DNA of 64,000 nt. Origin: Alphaproteobacteria bacterium. GTDB lineage: Bacteria; Pseudomonadota; Alphaproteobacteria; CACIAM-22H2. A program made the position numbers and the translations under genes. The notes beneath the pieces were generated by a model. It was not told the origin of the DNA. It was given only the letters and a program-made list of their open reading frames with translations, and searched no databases. The DNA is taken from contig WGNX01000002.1 of NCBI GenBank assembly GCA_016124335.1, positions 1-64,000 of the forward strand, in the 5' to 3' direction. This document shows, piece by piece, positions 24,082 to 36,095 of the stretch (its first letter is position 1; the number at the start of each line of letters is the position of its first letter).

Positions 24082-24499
24082 CCTCGACAAGTCGATCGCG
24101 TTCTATTCCGACATGTTCGACGCGAAGCCGAACGTGCTGAAGCCAGACTACGCGAAGTGGATGCTCGATGATCCGCGCGTCAATTTCGCGATCTCGTCAC
24201 GCGGTGCGGCGGCCGGGCTCGACCATCTGGGCATCCAGGTCGATACGCAGGATGAGTTGGCCGCCGTCTCGGCGCGCATGGCGCAGGCCGGTCACGCGGT
24301 CCGCAACGACGGGAAGACGACCTGCTGCTACGCGAAGTCCGACAAATCGTGGATTGCCGATCCGGCCGGCATCAGCTGGGAATCGTTCCTGACCTTCGGC
24401 GACAGCACGACCTATGGCGAGACCGACCCCGCTGCCAAGTCCGCCTGCTGCGAGGGTGTGGCAAAGGCCCCGGCCAAGGCAACGGCCGCCTGCTGCTGA
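24047..24499 (+). CDS. arsI: ArsI-type organoarsenical C-As lyase (VOC family)
   Basis: 150 residues from ATG 24047. A vicinal-oxygen-chelate fold with metal ligands expected at His5 or His7, His60 (GLDHLGIQV) and Glu112 (ISWESFL), and the diagnostic vicinal Cys93-Cys94 in DGKTTCCYAKSDK that binds the trivalent arsenical. ArsI is an Fe(II) dioxygenase that demethylates methylarsenite and degrades aromatic arsenicals. CadI-like annotation is an alternative name for the same family. An extra Cys-rich C-terminus (KSACCEGVAKAPAKATAACC) may bind metal. It is translated from within the end of arsR. Confidence 0.88.
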   Translation: MKRLHVHVAVDDLDKSIAFYSDMFDAKPNVLKPDYAKWMLDDPRVNFAISSRGAAAGLDHLGIQVDTQDELAAVSARMAQAGHAVRNDGKTTCCYAKSDKSWIADPAGISWESFLTFGDSTTYGETDPAAKSACCEGVAKAPAKATAACC

Positions 24500-24509
24500 G
24501 GAGGGTGTT

Positions 24510-25016
24510 ATGAACGACCGCCCGCGCAACGTCCTGTTCCTGTGCACGCACAATTCGGCGCGCTCGGTGATGGCCGAAGCATTGCTGAACCGCCATGGCG
24601 GGGGCCGTTTCCGGGCGTTCAGCGCCGGTAGCCATCCGTCGGGGCGCATCAACCCGACGGTGGCGGCACTGCTGATGCGGCTCGGATTCGACATCACGGG
24701 CGTCCGTTCCAAGAACTGGGACGAGTTCGCGAAGCCCGGTGCGCCGCAAATGGATTTCGTCTTCACGGTATGCGACGACGCGGCGGGCGAGGTGTGCCCC
24801 GTCTGGCCGGGCCAGCCGATGACGGCGCATTGGGGCTTTCCCGATCCATCCTCGTTCGACGGCACGGATGCCGAAAAGGCCGCGTTCACGGCCGACGTGT
24901 TCGCGATGATCGAACGGCGCATCCGGATCTTCGCCAGCTTGCCGCTGGCCTCGCTTTCTGCGCTGGAGATCAAGCGCCGCATCGACGATCTCGGCCGCGC
25001 CGTCGAGCCGGCATGA
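24510..25016 (+). CDS. arsC: Arsenate reductase, low-molecular-weight phosphatase type
   Basis: 168 residues from ATG 24510, ten bases after arsI, with GGAGGG as ribosome site. The P-loop LFLCTHNSARS gives the nucleophile Cys12 and Arg18. Resolving thiols are likely Cys88 and Cys96 in FTVCDDAAGEVCPVWPG, and the general acid is Asp112 in FPDPSS. It reduces As(V) to As(III) using thioredoxin or glutaredoxin. Its stop overlaps the channel gene (ATGA). As(III) formed by this enzyme needs an exit, which the next gene could supply. Confidence 0.9.
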   Translation: MNDRPRNVLFLCTHNSARSVMAEALLNRHGGGRFRAFSAGSHPSGRINPTVAALLMRLGFDITGVRSKNWDEFAKPGAPQMDFVFTVCDDAAGEVCPVWPGQPMTAHWGFPDPSSFDGTDAEKAAFTADVFAMIERRIRIFASLPLASLSALEIKRRIDDLGRAVEPA

Positions 25017-25666
25017 ACTCGCGCGCGTCCCGCGCGTTGGCCGAAGCGGTCGGCAGCGCGCTGCTGCTTGCCGCAGTCGTCGGATCCGGGATCATGGGCG
25101 AGCGGCTCGCCGGTGGCAACAATGCGCTGGCACTGCTTGCAAACGCGATCGCGACTGCGGGCGTCCTCTATGCGCTGATCGCCGCTTTCGGCCCTGTTTC
25201 CGGCGCACACTTCAATCCGCTTGTGACGTTTGCCTTTGCGTTGCGCGACCCGGTCGCGCGCCGCGATGCACCGCTCTATGTCGCCGCGCAGATCGCGGGC
25301 GCGGTCATCGGCGTCTTCGCCGCGCATGCGATGTTCGGTCTCGACATCCTCGAGACCGGATCAAAACTGCGGACCGGGCCCGCACAATGGTTTGCCGAAT
25401 TCGTCGCGACGTTCGGCCTGCTGGCGATCATCCTTCTTGCCGCCCGCAAGAGCCCCGGCCACGTGCCTGCCGCCGTCGCCGGATATATCGCTGGCGCCTA
25501 TTGGTTCACGGCCTCGACGAGCTTTGCCAATCCGGCCGTGACGATCGCGCGGGCGCTTACCGATACGTTTGCGGGAATCCGCCCGGAAGACGCGCCCGGC
25601 TTCATCGCCGCGCAATTCCTCGGTGCGCTCGCGGCAACCGTTTTAGCGCACCGGATGAACGCGTAA
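25013..25666 (+). CDS. Aquaporin/aquaglyceroporin-family channel (AqpS-like)
   Basis: 217 residues, six hydrophobic segments in the major intrinsic protein arrangement. The first NPA box is altered to NPL (GPVSGAHFNPLVTF, about residue 68) and the second is intact (TSFANPAVTIAR, about 175). In Sinorhizobium meliloti the channel AqpS replaces an arsenite pump in the ars operon and lets As(III) made by ArsC flow out. The same role is inferred here because no ArsB or Acr3 gene follows. The operon ends with this gene, five bases from a convergent gene. Confidence 0.85.
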   Translation: MNSRASRALAEAVGSALLLAAVVGSGIMGERLAGGNNALALLANAIATAGVLYALIAAFGPVSGAHFNPLVTFAFALRDPVARRDAPLYVAAQIAGAVIGVFAAHAMFGLDILETGSKLRTGPAQWFAEFVATFGLLAIILLAARKSPGHVPAAVAGYIAGAYWFTASTSFANPAVTIARALTDTFAGIRPEDAPGFIAAQFLGALAATVLAHRMNA

Positions 25667-25670
25667 GCGC

Positions 25671-26276
25671 CTAGCGCTCCGCGCGGCGCTCGAGCCGTTC
25701 GACGTCGTCCGACAGGCGCCGCGCGACGAGCTTCAGAAGCTCGAAGCCGAACGCCGGGTTCTGAAGCGCGGTCAACTCCATGTCGCGCCGCGTCATGCGC
25801 GCGAGCGTCACCGCACCTTTCGCGCGCGCGGTCGCCGTGCGCTTGTGCGTGGGCACGAGCAGCGCCACCTCGCCAAGTACCTGGCCGGCGCCCAAAGTCT
25901 TGCCCAGTTCGACGATTTCGATCTCGCCTTCGACGACCAGATACATCTCCTCGCCGGGATCGCCGCGCTTGAACAGCACCTGCCCGGCGCCCAGCGTCTC
26001 GCGCGCGACAAGCGCAAACAGCGCCGTGGGCGAGGGGTCGGCCTCGCCGGCAAGTCGCTTGACCGTCGCGCGCGCCTCGAAATCGCGCCAAAGGTTGACC
26101 GCCAGCGCCATCGCCGCACCGATCCAAAGCCAGGCGGTGCCGGCGATGGCGCCTGCCGCGATGCCCAGCACGGCCGCGATCGACGCGAGAAGCCGGAGGG
26201 CGGGCATCGTGCGCATGAAAAGCGCCACGATCGAAACGAGCAGGGCCGCAGGCCCGACATAGTGGAGAATGTCCAT
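25671..26276 (-). CDS. Membrane-anchored cyclic-nucleotide-binding domain protein
   Basis: 201 residues from ATG 26276. Two or three hydrophobic segments (about 8-20, 26-60) are followed by a cytoplasmic cNMP-binding beta-roll (about 90-165): GAGQVLFKRGDPGEEMYLVV, then LGAGQVLGEVALLVPTHKRTATARA, the phosphate-binding cassette. No output domain follows except a basic helical tail (ARRLSDDVERLERRAER). It may gate or localise something at the membrane in response to cAMP or cGMP, or bind no nucleotide at all. No obvious partner gene exists. It converges with the ars operon. Confidence 0.75.
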   Translation of the reverse strand: MDILHYVGPAALLVSIVALFMRTMPALRLLASIAAVLGIAAGAIAGTAWLWIGAAMALAVNLWRDFEARATVKRLAGEADPSPTALFALVARETLGAGQVLFKRGDPGEEMYLVVEGEIEIVELGKTLGAGQVLGEVALLVPTHKRTATARAKGAVTLARMTRRDMELTALQNPAFGFELLKLVARRLSDDVERLERRAER

Positions 26277-26320
26277 GGTGTGAACTGTCGCTTGGGCGAA
26301 CGGTGCAGTGCAAGCGCGCC

Positions 26321-27733
26321 CTAGCGCCGGATCGCGGAAAACCGCCAGCCGCCGTCCGCGGATGCCTCGAAGCCGGCCGCGCGCGGACCGGCCGCAACCA
26401 GCCGTGCCGGCCTGAAAAGGAAGATCGCCGGCAGGTTTTCGCGAAGACGGGTTTCGATGTGCGCGTAAAGGCCGGCGCGTTCGACCGGATCGGTCTCGGC
26501 GCGCGCGCGGTCGAGCATGTCGTCCGTCGTCGGATCGCAGTAGCCGGAATCGTTTGCGGCGCCGGCGCAATGGAACATCGGTTGAAGGTGCATGTCGGGG
26601 TCGGGGCGCGACGGCACGCGCACCAGCGCCGCCTCGAAATCGCCGTTCTGCACGTCGAGTTCGGCGCGCGCCGGATCGCGCGCCCGCAGCTTCACCGCGA
26701 TCGCGGCCGCCGCGGCCTGTTTTGCGATTTCAGCCGCAAGCGCCAGCGACATCGCATCGCCCGGGACCGTCAATTCGAATGGCGCGGGCCTGGCGGCCGG
26801 TGGTGGCGCCGTTCCTTCAAACGGCACGAAAAACCCGGCGCCCGAAAATCCGGCCAGCGCTTTCAGGTCAAGTGCCGCAGCAAATGCGACGCGTGCACCG
26901 ATATCGCGCGAAATTCTCGCTGCCGCGCGCGGGCCGCGCTTCAGGTTGAACAGAATGGCGACGGCACCGGGATCGGCCGCGGCCACAATGCGCACGCGGC
27001 CTTCGTTTGCCGCTTCGGCGGCGTCGGCGGGCGCGATGTCTCCGGCAAGATCGAGCGCGCCCGAGCGTACGCGCGCAAGCCGCAATGCAGGGTCGCCGAC
27101 CGCCACGACGCGCACGCGCGAATAGCCTGCATCGTCGGCCGACGGATCGCGCGCAAGCTCCAGCATTCCCTCGCCGCGCCGCGCCTGGACCCGATAGGGC
27201 CCGGCACACGGAACGTCGCTGTCCTCGGCGATGTCCTGCGTGACCATGCCTGCACGACCGGTCAGCCGGGCCGCGATCGGCACGTAAGCGCGATCGAGAC
27301 GCAGATAGACTGTGTGCCGGCCGCGTACTTCGATGGCGGCAACCGGCGCAAGCTCCGCCCGTCGCTGCGAGCGCGCATCGCCGGTCATGCGGCCAAGCGA
27401 CGCGGCAACCGCATCGGCATCGACCGGCTCGCCGTCGGGGAAGGTCCTGTCCGTTCGCAGTTCAAGCGTCAGGCCGCGTGCGTCGGCATCGAAGCGCCAT
27501 TCGCGCGCAAGGCCGGGAACGAGCGCGCCGTCGCGGCCAAGCCCGATCAGGGTGTCGCAGGCCGCAGCCAGCAGGCCCGGCCCGTCGCCGCGGTCGGTCA
27601 GGGGGTCGAGCCGCGCCGGAATCGCAGCCACGCCGACTGCCAGAGCGTCGTCAGATGTTTGGGCGGCAACGGAAAATGTCTGAATCAGTGTCGACAAAAT
27701 TAATACCGAAAAGAGACTAATTTTATTAGCCAA
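26321..27733 (-). CDS. ABC transporter substrate-binding protein, family 5 (orphan)
   Basis: 470 residues if started at TTG 27733, which gives a clear signal peptide (LANKISLFSVLILSTLIQTF, then SVAAQ) and has GAGGG nine bases upstream. The frame extends to 27895, but no better start exists and it would run into gltD. The SBP_bac_5 fold (dipeptide, nickel or oligopeptide binding) shows LAREWRFDADARGLTLELR, the AVAASLGRM helix and GYCDPTTDDMLDRARAETD near the C-terminus. No permease or ATPase genes are adjacent. The signal-peptide region is AT-rich, unlike the rest. The substrate is unknown. Confidence 0.75.
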   Translation of the reverse strand: MANKISLFSVLILSTLIQTFSVAAQTSDDALAVGVAAIPARLDPLTDRGDGPGLLAAACDTLIGLGRDGALVPGLAREWRFDADARGLTLELRTDRTFPDGEPVDADAVAASLGRMTGDARSQRRAELAPVAAIEVRGRHTVYLRLDRAYVPIAARLTGRAGMVTQDIAEDSDVPCAGPYRVQARRGEGMLELARDPSADDAGYSRVRVVAVGDPALRLARVRSGALDLAGDIAPADAAEAANEGRVRIVAAADPGAVAILFNLKRGPRAAARISRDIGARVAFAAALDLKALAGFSGAGFFVPFEGTAPPPAARPAPFELTVPGDAMSLALAAEIAKQAAAAAIAVKLRARDPARAELDVQNGDFEAALVRVPSRPDPDMHLQPMFHCAGAANDSGYCDPTTDDMLDRARAETDPVERAGLYAHIETRLRENLPAIFLFRPARLVAAGPRAAGFEASADGGWRFSAIRR

Positions 27734-27884
27734 CGGGGATAACCCTCGAAATCGCCGCAAGGCCGTTCGAATGCAAATAAAATTAGTTAACTGATATTGA
27801 CCTATTTGTCGTTTTTCACTGTGCCAGAAAGGAAATTCACATTTATATGAGGGTCCGTCTCCCTTGCCGTTCAGGAACCTGCCC

Positions 27885-29366
27885 ATGGCGACCACCAGCC
27901 GGATGCTGCGCTTCGTCGATACCGACCAGAAGATGCCCGAGAAGCGCTCGGCCGCCCAGCGAAAGCAGGATTTCGACGAGATTTATGCAGAATTTGCGCC
28001 GGATGCCGCGCGCCAGCAGGCAGGCCGCTGTTCGCAATGCGGTGTGCCGTTCTGCCAGGTCCATTGCCCGGTTTCGAACAACATTCCCGACTGGCTGAAG
28101 CTGACCGCCGAAGGCCGCCTCGAGGAAGCCTACGAAGTAAGCCAGGCAACAAACACGTTCCCGGAGATCTGCGGGCGCATCTGCCCGCAGGACAGGCTTT
28201 GCGAAGGCAACTGCGTCATCGAGAAGGGGTTCGATTCCGTCACGATCGGTTCGGTCGAGAAATTCATCACCGACACGGCGTTCGAGAAGGGCTGGGTAAA
28301 GCCGGCGAAGCCGCCGGTCGAACGCCAGCAATCCGTCGGCATCATCGGTGCCGGACCCGGCGGGATGGCTGCGGCCGACCAGCTGCGGCGCAAGGGCTAT
28401 CAGGTCCACATCTACGACCGCTACGACCGCGCGGGCGGGCTGATGATCTACGGCATCCCGAACTTCAAGCTCGAGAAGGACATCGTCCAGCGTCGCCAGA
28501 AGCTCTACGAGGATGGCGGAATCGTCTTCCACCTGAATTTCGAAGTCGGCCGCGACGCCACGCTCGCCGAACTGCGCCAGAAGCACGACGCGATTCTCGT
28601 CGCCACGGGCGTCTACAAGGCGCGCCTGCTCGAAGCGCCGGGTGCGGGGCTTGCCAACATCGTGAAGGCGATGACCTATCTGACCGCGTCCAACCGCAAG
28701 GGCCTGGGCGACGAGGTGCCGGAGTTCGACGACGGCACGCTCGACGCCGCCGGCAAGAACGTCGTCGTCATCGGCGGCGGCGATACGGCGATGGACTGCG
28801 TGCGCACGGCCGTGCGGCAGGGCGCCAAGTCGGTGAAGTGCCTCTATCGCCGCGACAAGAAGAACATGCCGGGTTCGCAGCGCGAGGTTTACAACGCCGA
28901 GGAAGAGGGCGTGGAATTCGTCTGGCTCGCGGCACCCGAAGCGTTCGTCGCGAAAGCCGCCAAAGGCAAGAAGAAGTCGGGCGCCGAGCCGGTGGGCGCG
29001 GTGCGCGCCTATCGCATGCGCCTCGGCATCGCCGATGCGACCGGCCGACAGGTGCCCGAGAAGATCGAGGACAGCTCGTTCGAACTGCCCTGCGATCTCG
29101 CCGTCGAGGCGCTGGGCTTCGATCCCGAGGACGTGCCCGGCATGTTCGGCGCGCCCGAACTGGCGGTCACGCGCTGGGGCACGCTCAAGATCAATCACCG
29201 CACGATGATGACGTCGCTCGACGGCGTGTTCGCCGCAGGCGACATCGTGCGCGGCGCCTCGCTCGTCGTCTGGGCGATCCGCGACGGACGCGACGCCGCC
29301 GAAGCCATGCACAGATATCTCGCCGCCAAGACGCGGCCGGCGCCGCAGCGCGCCGCGGCCGAGTGA
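27885..29366 (+). CDS. gltD: Glutamate synthase (NADPH) small subunit
   Basis: 493 residues from ATG 27885 (AGGAAC upstream); an in-frame TTG at 27864 is less likely. The N-terminal Fe-S domain carries CSQCGVPFCQVHCPVSNNIP and ICGRICPQDRLCEGNC (about 47-115), ligating two [4Fe-4S] clusters. FAD- and NADPH-binding Rossmann motifs are IIGAGPGGMAAADQLRRKG and VVIGGGDTAMDCVRTA. It passes electrons from NADPH to the large subunit for ammonia assimilation with glutamine synthetase. It lies upstream of gltB with 11 bases between. A divergent AT-rich promoter region precedes it (27734-27884). Confidence 0.95.
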   Translation: MATTSRMLRFVDTDQKMPEKRSAAQRKQDFDEIYAEFAPDAARQQAGRCSQCGVPFCQVHCPVSNNIPDWLKLTAEGRLEEAYEVSQATNTFPEICGRICPQDRLCEGNCVIEKGFDSVTIGSVEKFITDTAFEKGWVKPAKPPVERQQSVGIIGAGPGGMAAADQLRRKGYQVHIYDRYDRAGGLMIYGIPNFKLEKDIVQRRQKLYEDGGIVFHLNFEVGRDATLAELRQKHDAILVATGVYKARLLEAPGAGLANIVKAMTYLTASNRKGLGDEVPEFDDGTLDAAGKNVVVIGGGDTAMDCVRTAVRQGAKSVKCLYRRDKKNMPGSQREVYNAEEEGVEFVWLAAPEAFVAKAAKGKKKSGAEPVGAVRAYRMRLGIADATGRQVPEKIEDSSFELPCDLAVEALGFDPEDVPGMFGAPELAVTRWGTLKINHRTMMTSLDGVFAAGDIVRGASLVVWAIRDGRDAAEAMHRYLAAKTRPAPQRAAAE

Positions 29367-29377
29367 AGGGACACGCC

Positions 29378-33931
<4,554 letters not shown>

Positions 33932-33948
33932 GCGCGGGTCGCAGCCTC

Positions 33949-34593
33949 GTGAAACGCCCGCCGCTTGCCGTGCGGCTCGTGCCGGCCGCCCTCGTGATCG
34001 CCGGGGCGGCCGTCGCGTTCGTGCATCGCGACGCGTTCACGCCCGGCGCGCTCGAAGCGGGCATCGGTCTTGCCGGCCCGTGGATCGGCCCGGTCTTCCT
34101 TCTTGCGCATGTGTTTGCGGCACTGGTCTCGGTGCCGCGCTGGGGAATGGCGATCGTCGCGGGCCTGTTGTTCGGCCTGTGGCCGGGTCTCGCCTGGTCG
34201 CTTGCCGGCACGCTTGCGGGGACGGCGGCGGGCTTCTGGCTTGCGCGTTTCGTCAACTGGGGCTCGTTCTCGCCCCATGACCTGCCGCGCGTGGGGCCGT
34301 GGGTTGCACGCGCGGAAGCCGGTGGCTGGCGCGTCGTGGCGCTGGCACGGCTGCTGCCGCTGCCGGGGGCGGCCGTCAATTACGGCTTCGGTCTTTCGGC
34401 GCTGCCGTTTCGCGATTTTGTGCTGGGCACGTTCGTCGGCTCGATCCCGACGGCGGCGGTTTTCGCCAATCTGGGGGCGGCGGGCTGGACCGATCCGGCG
34501 GCCGCACGCGGTGAACTCGTGGGTGCAGTGGCGCTGGGCCTTGCACTCGTTGCGCTGTCGGCCTTTGCCGCGCGCCGGGCAGGCCGCCAGTGA
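33949..34593 (+). CDS. TVP38/TMEM64 (VTT domain) membrane protein
   Basis: 214 residues, GTG start at 33949, 17 bases after gltB. About six hydrophobic segments; the central SNARE-associated/VTT region has FGLWPGLAWSLAGTLAGTAAG, then ALARLLPLPGAAVNYGFGLS and FVLGTFVGSIPTA. This resembles the DedA superfamily reentrant motifs (G-x3-G, R-x2-P-x2-P). DedA-family members act in lipid scrambling or undecaprenyl phosphate recycling; the substrate here is unknown. It overlaps the exoD-like gene by four bases (GTGA), so those two are coupled. Confidence 0.78.
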   Translation: MKRPPLAVRLVPAALVIAGAAVAFVHRDAFTPGALEAGIGLAGPWIGPVFLLAHVFAALVSVPRWGMAIVAGLLFGLWPGLAWSLAGTLAGTAAGFWLARFVNWGSFSPHDLPRVGPWVARAEAGGWRVVALARLLPLPGAAVNYGFGLSALPFRDFVLGTFVGSIPTAAVFANLGAAGWTDPAAARGELVGAVALGLALVALSAFAARRAGRQ

Positions 34594-35186
34594 GCACGGC
34601 CGGGATTGCCGACGCGCTCGCGCACGCCATCGACGGGCCCGACGACGGCCGCGTCACGCTTGCCGGTCTCGTAGCGCGGCTCGAGCGCCGCGGGTACGGG
34701 ATGCTGCTGTTCCTTTTTTCCGCCCCGAACCTGACGCCCGGCCCCAGCATCCCGGGATTTTCGACGATCTTCGCGCTGCCGCTCGCGGTCGTCGCTTTCC
34801 AGATGATGCTGGGCGCGCGCCACCCGAAATTGCCGGGCTTCCTTGGCCGGCTTGGCATCGCGCGCGTGCGAGCGCGCTCGATCCTTGACCAGATCAAGGC
34901 GCCGTTGAAGCGCGCCGAGCGGTTATTGAAGCCGCGCTGGCCGGCACTTTGCGAGCCTGCGGCGCAGCGCTGGATCGGCGCCGTGGCGATCGTCGAGGCG
35001 GGGCTCCTGCTGCTGCCCTTGCCGATCCTGCCGCTCATCCCCTCGATTGCGCTGATCGTCCTGTCGCTCGGTCTGCTGGCGCGTGACGGGCGGGCGGTTG
35101 CGCTGGGATTGGGCCTGTGCGCGCTCGCGGCGGGATTGTTTGCCGCAGCCCTGCTGCTCGGGGCGGCGGCGTTGGGCCTCGCATAG
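34590..35186 (+). CDS. ExoD-family membrane protein
   Basis: 198 residues, GTG start overlapping the previous stop. The N-terminal cytoplasmic motif GRVTLAGLVARLERRGYGML, then LFLFSAPNLTPGPSIPGFST, is the ExoD signature. Several membrane segments follow (about 68-83, 130-145, 147-165, 172-196). ExoD was named for an exopolysaccharide and alkaline-tolerance phenotype in Rhizobium, and its mechanism is unknown. Its pairing with a VTT-domain protein suggests a joint role in envelope lipid or polysaccharide handling (inference). Confidence 0.85.
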   Translation: MSTAGIADALAHAIDGPDDGRVTLAGLVARLERRGYGMLLFLFSAPNLTPGPSIPGFSTIFALPLAVVAFQMMLGARHPKLPGFLGRLGIARVRARSILDQIKAPLKRAERLLKPRWPALCEPAAQRWIGAVAIVEAGLLLLPLPILPLIPSIALIVLSLGLLARDGRAVALGLGLCALAAGLFAAALLLGAAALGLA

Positions 35187-35235
35187 AGCGGCGCGGCGCT
35201 GTAGAATCTCGGCGTTTCGGTATTCCCGAGTCGCA

Positions 35236-35904
35236 ATGCGCATCCTCCATCACCTGCCGCTTTCCCCGTTCTGCCGCAAAGTTCGGATCGTTCTGGGCGA
35301 AAAGCGCCTCGAATTCGAGATGAAGGTCGAGAAGACGTGGGAACGCAGCCCGGCGTTCCTCGCGATGAATCCGGCTGGCACCGTGCCGGTGCTTGTCGAG
35401 GACGACGGCACGGTCATCTGCCACTCGCAGGCGATCTGCGAGCATCTCGAGCGCGAGTATCCCGAGGTCAACCTGATCGGCGAATCGTCGGCGGAGCGGG
35501 CGGAGGTGCGCCGCATCGTCGCGTGGTTCGACGAGAAGTTCGCCCGCGAGGTGACCGACAATCTCTATCGCGAGAAGATGATGAAGCGCTTCCTCGCGAC
35601 GGCCGAACCCAATTCGCATGCCATCCGCGCGGGCTACCAGAACATCCGCTACCATCTCGACTATATCGGCTGGCTGGCCGAACGCCGGAAGTTCCTGGCG
35701 GGCGAACGCTTCAGCCTCGCCGACATCGCGGCAGCCGCACATATCTGCACGCTCGACTATCTGGGCGACGTGCCGTGGGAAGCCTATCCGCGCGCCCACG
35801 AATGGTATGCGCCGATAAAAAGCCGGCCATCGTTCCGCCCGCTGCTGGCCGACCATGTGCCCGGCTCGCCGCCGCCCGCACACTATGCGGACCTGGATTT
35901 CTGA
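35236..35904 (+). CDS. Glutathione S-transferase family protein
   Basis: 222 residues from ATG 35236. An N-terminal thioredoxin-like domain (1-78) has the active-site region LPLSPFCRKVRIVLGEK (Ser9/Cys12) and the glutathione-binding NPAGTVPVLVEDDG followed by ICHSQAICEHLE. The helical C-terminal domain has the N-capping box FSLADIAAAAHICTLDYL. FtsZ-localised-protein A-like GSTs of alphaproteobacteria look similar (short, with LYREKMMKRF), but I cannot separate this from other GSTs. It is monocistronic; 191 bases follow before the next gene. Confidence 0.85.
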   Translation: MRILHHLPLSPFCRKVRIVLGEKRLEFEMKVEKTWERSPAFLAMNPAGTVPVLVEDDGTVICHSQAICEHLEREYPEVNLIGESSAERAEVRRIVAWFDEKFAREVTDNLYREKMMKRFLATAEPNSHAIRAGYQNIRYHLDYIGWLAERRKFLAGERFSLADIAAAAHICTLDYLGDVPWEAYPRAHEWYAPIKSRPSFRPLLADHVPGSPPPAHYADLDF

Positions 35905-35971
35905 AGCCAGCCACCGCAAATAATATTTACGAATGCGTCCTCTCCACGGGCTAGCGCCCCGTCGGGCAACA

Positions 35972-35993
35972 ATCCACAAGGGATTGTGGATAA
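35972..35993. promoter_or_regulatory. Inverted repeat containing a consensus DnaA box
   Basis: ATCCACAA-N4-TTGTGGAT (35972-35991) forms 8-bp arms. Its right part extended to 35993 reads TTATCCACA on the minus strand, the strict DnaA-box consensus. The left arm on the plus strand (CAATCCACA, 35970-35978) matches seven of nine. It lies about 100 bases upstream of the pentapeptide-repeat gene. It could be a DnaA-responsive promoter site or simply a hairpin; two boxes do not make an origin. Confidence 0.4.
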
Positions 35994-36095
35994 ACCAAAT
36001 TGTATCGATTCTGTAGCGACTTGCTTCACTTGGCGGATCGCCGGCCAAGGCGCTAGATAGGCGTACATTAGCAATTTGCGAAACCACCGGACTGC

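Noticed and set aside
27734..27884. Sigma-54 promoter for gltDB
   Set aside because: A TGGCAC occurs on the minus strand, but the spacing to a TTGC element fails and the orientation points away from gltD.
35905..36095. Possible replication origin
   Set aside because: Only one consensus and one weak DnaA box, no clustered boxes and no typical origin neighbours; kept only as a candidate regulatory site.
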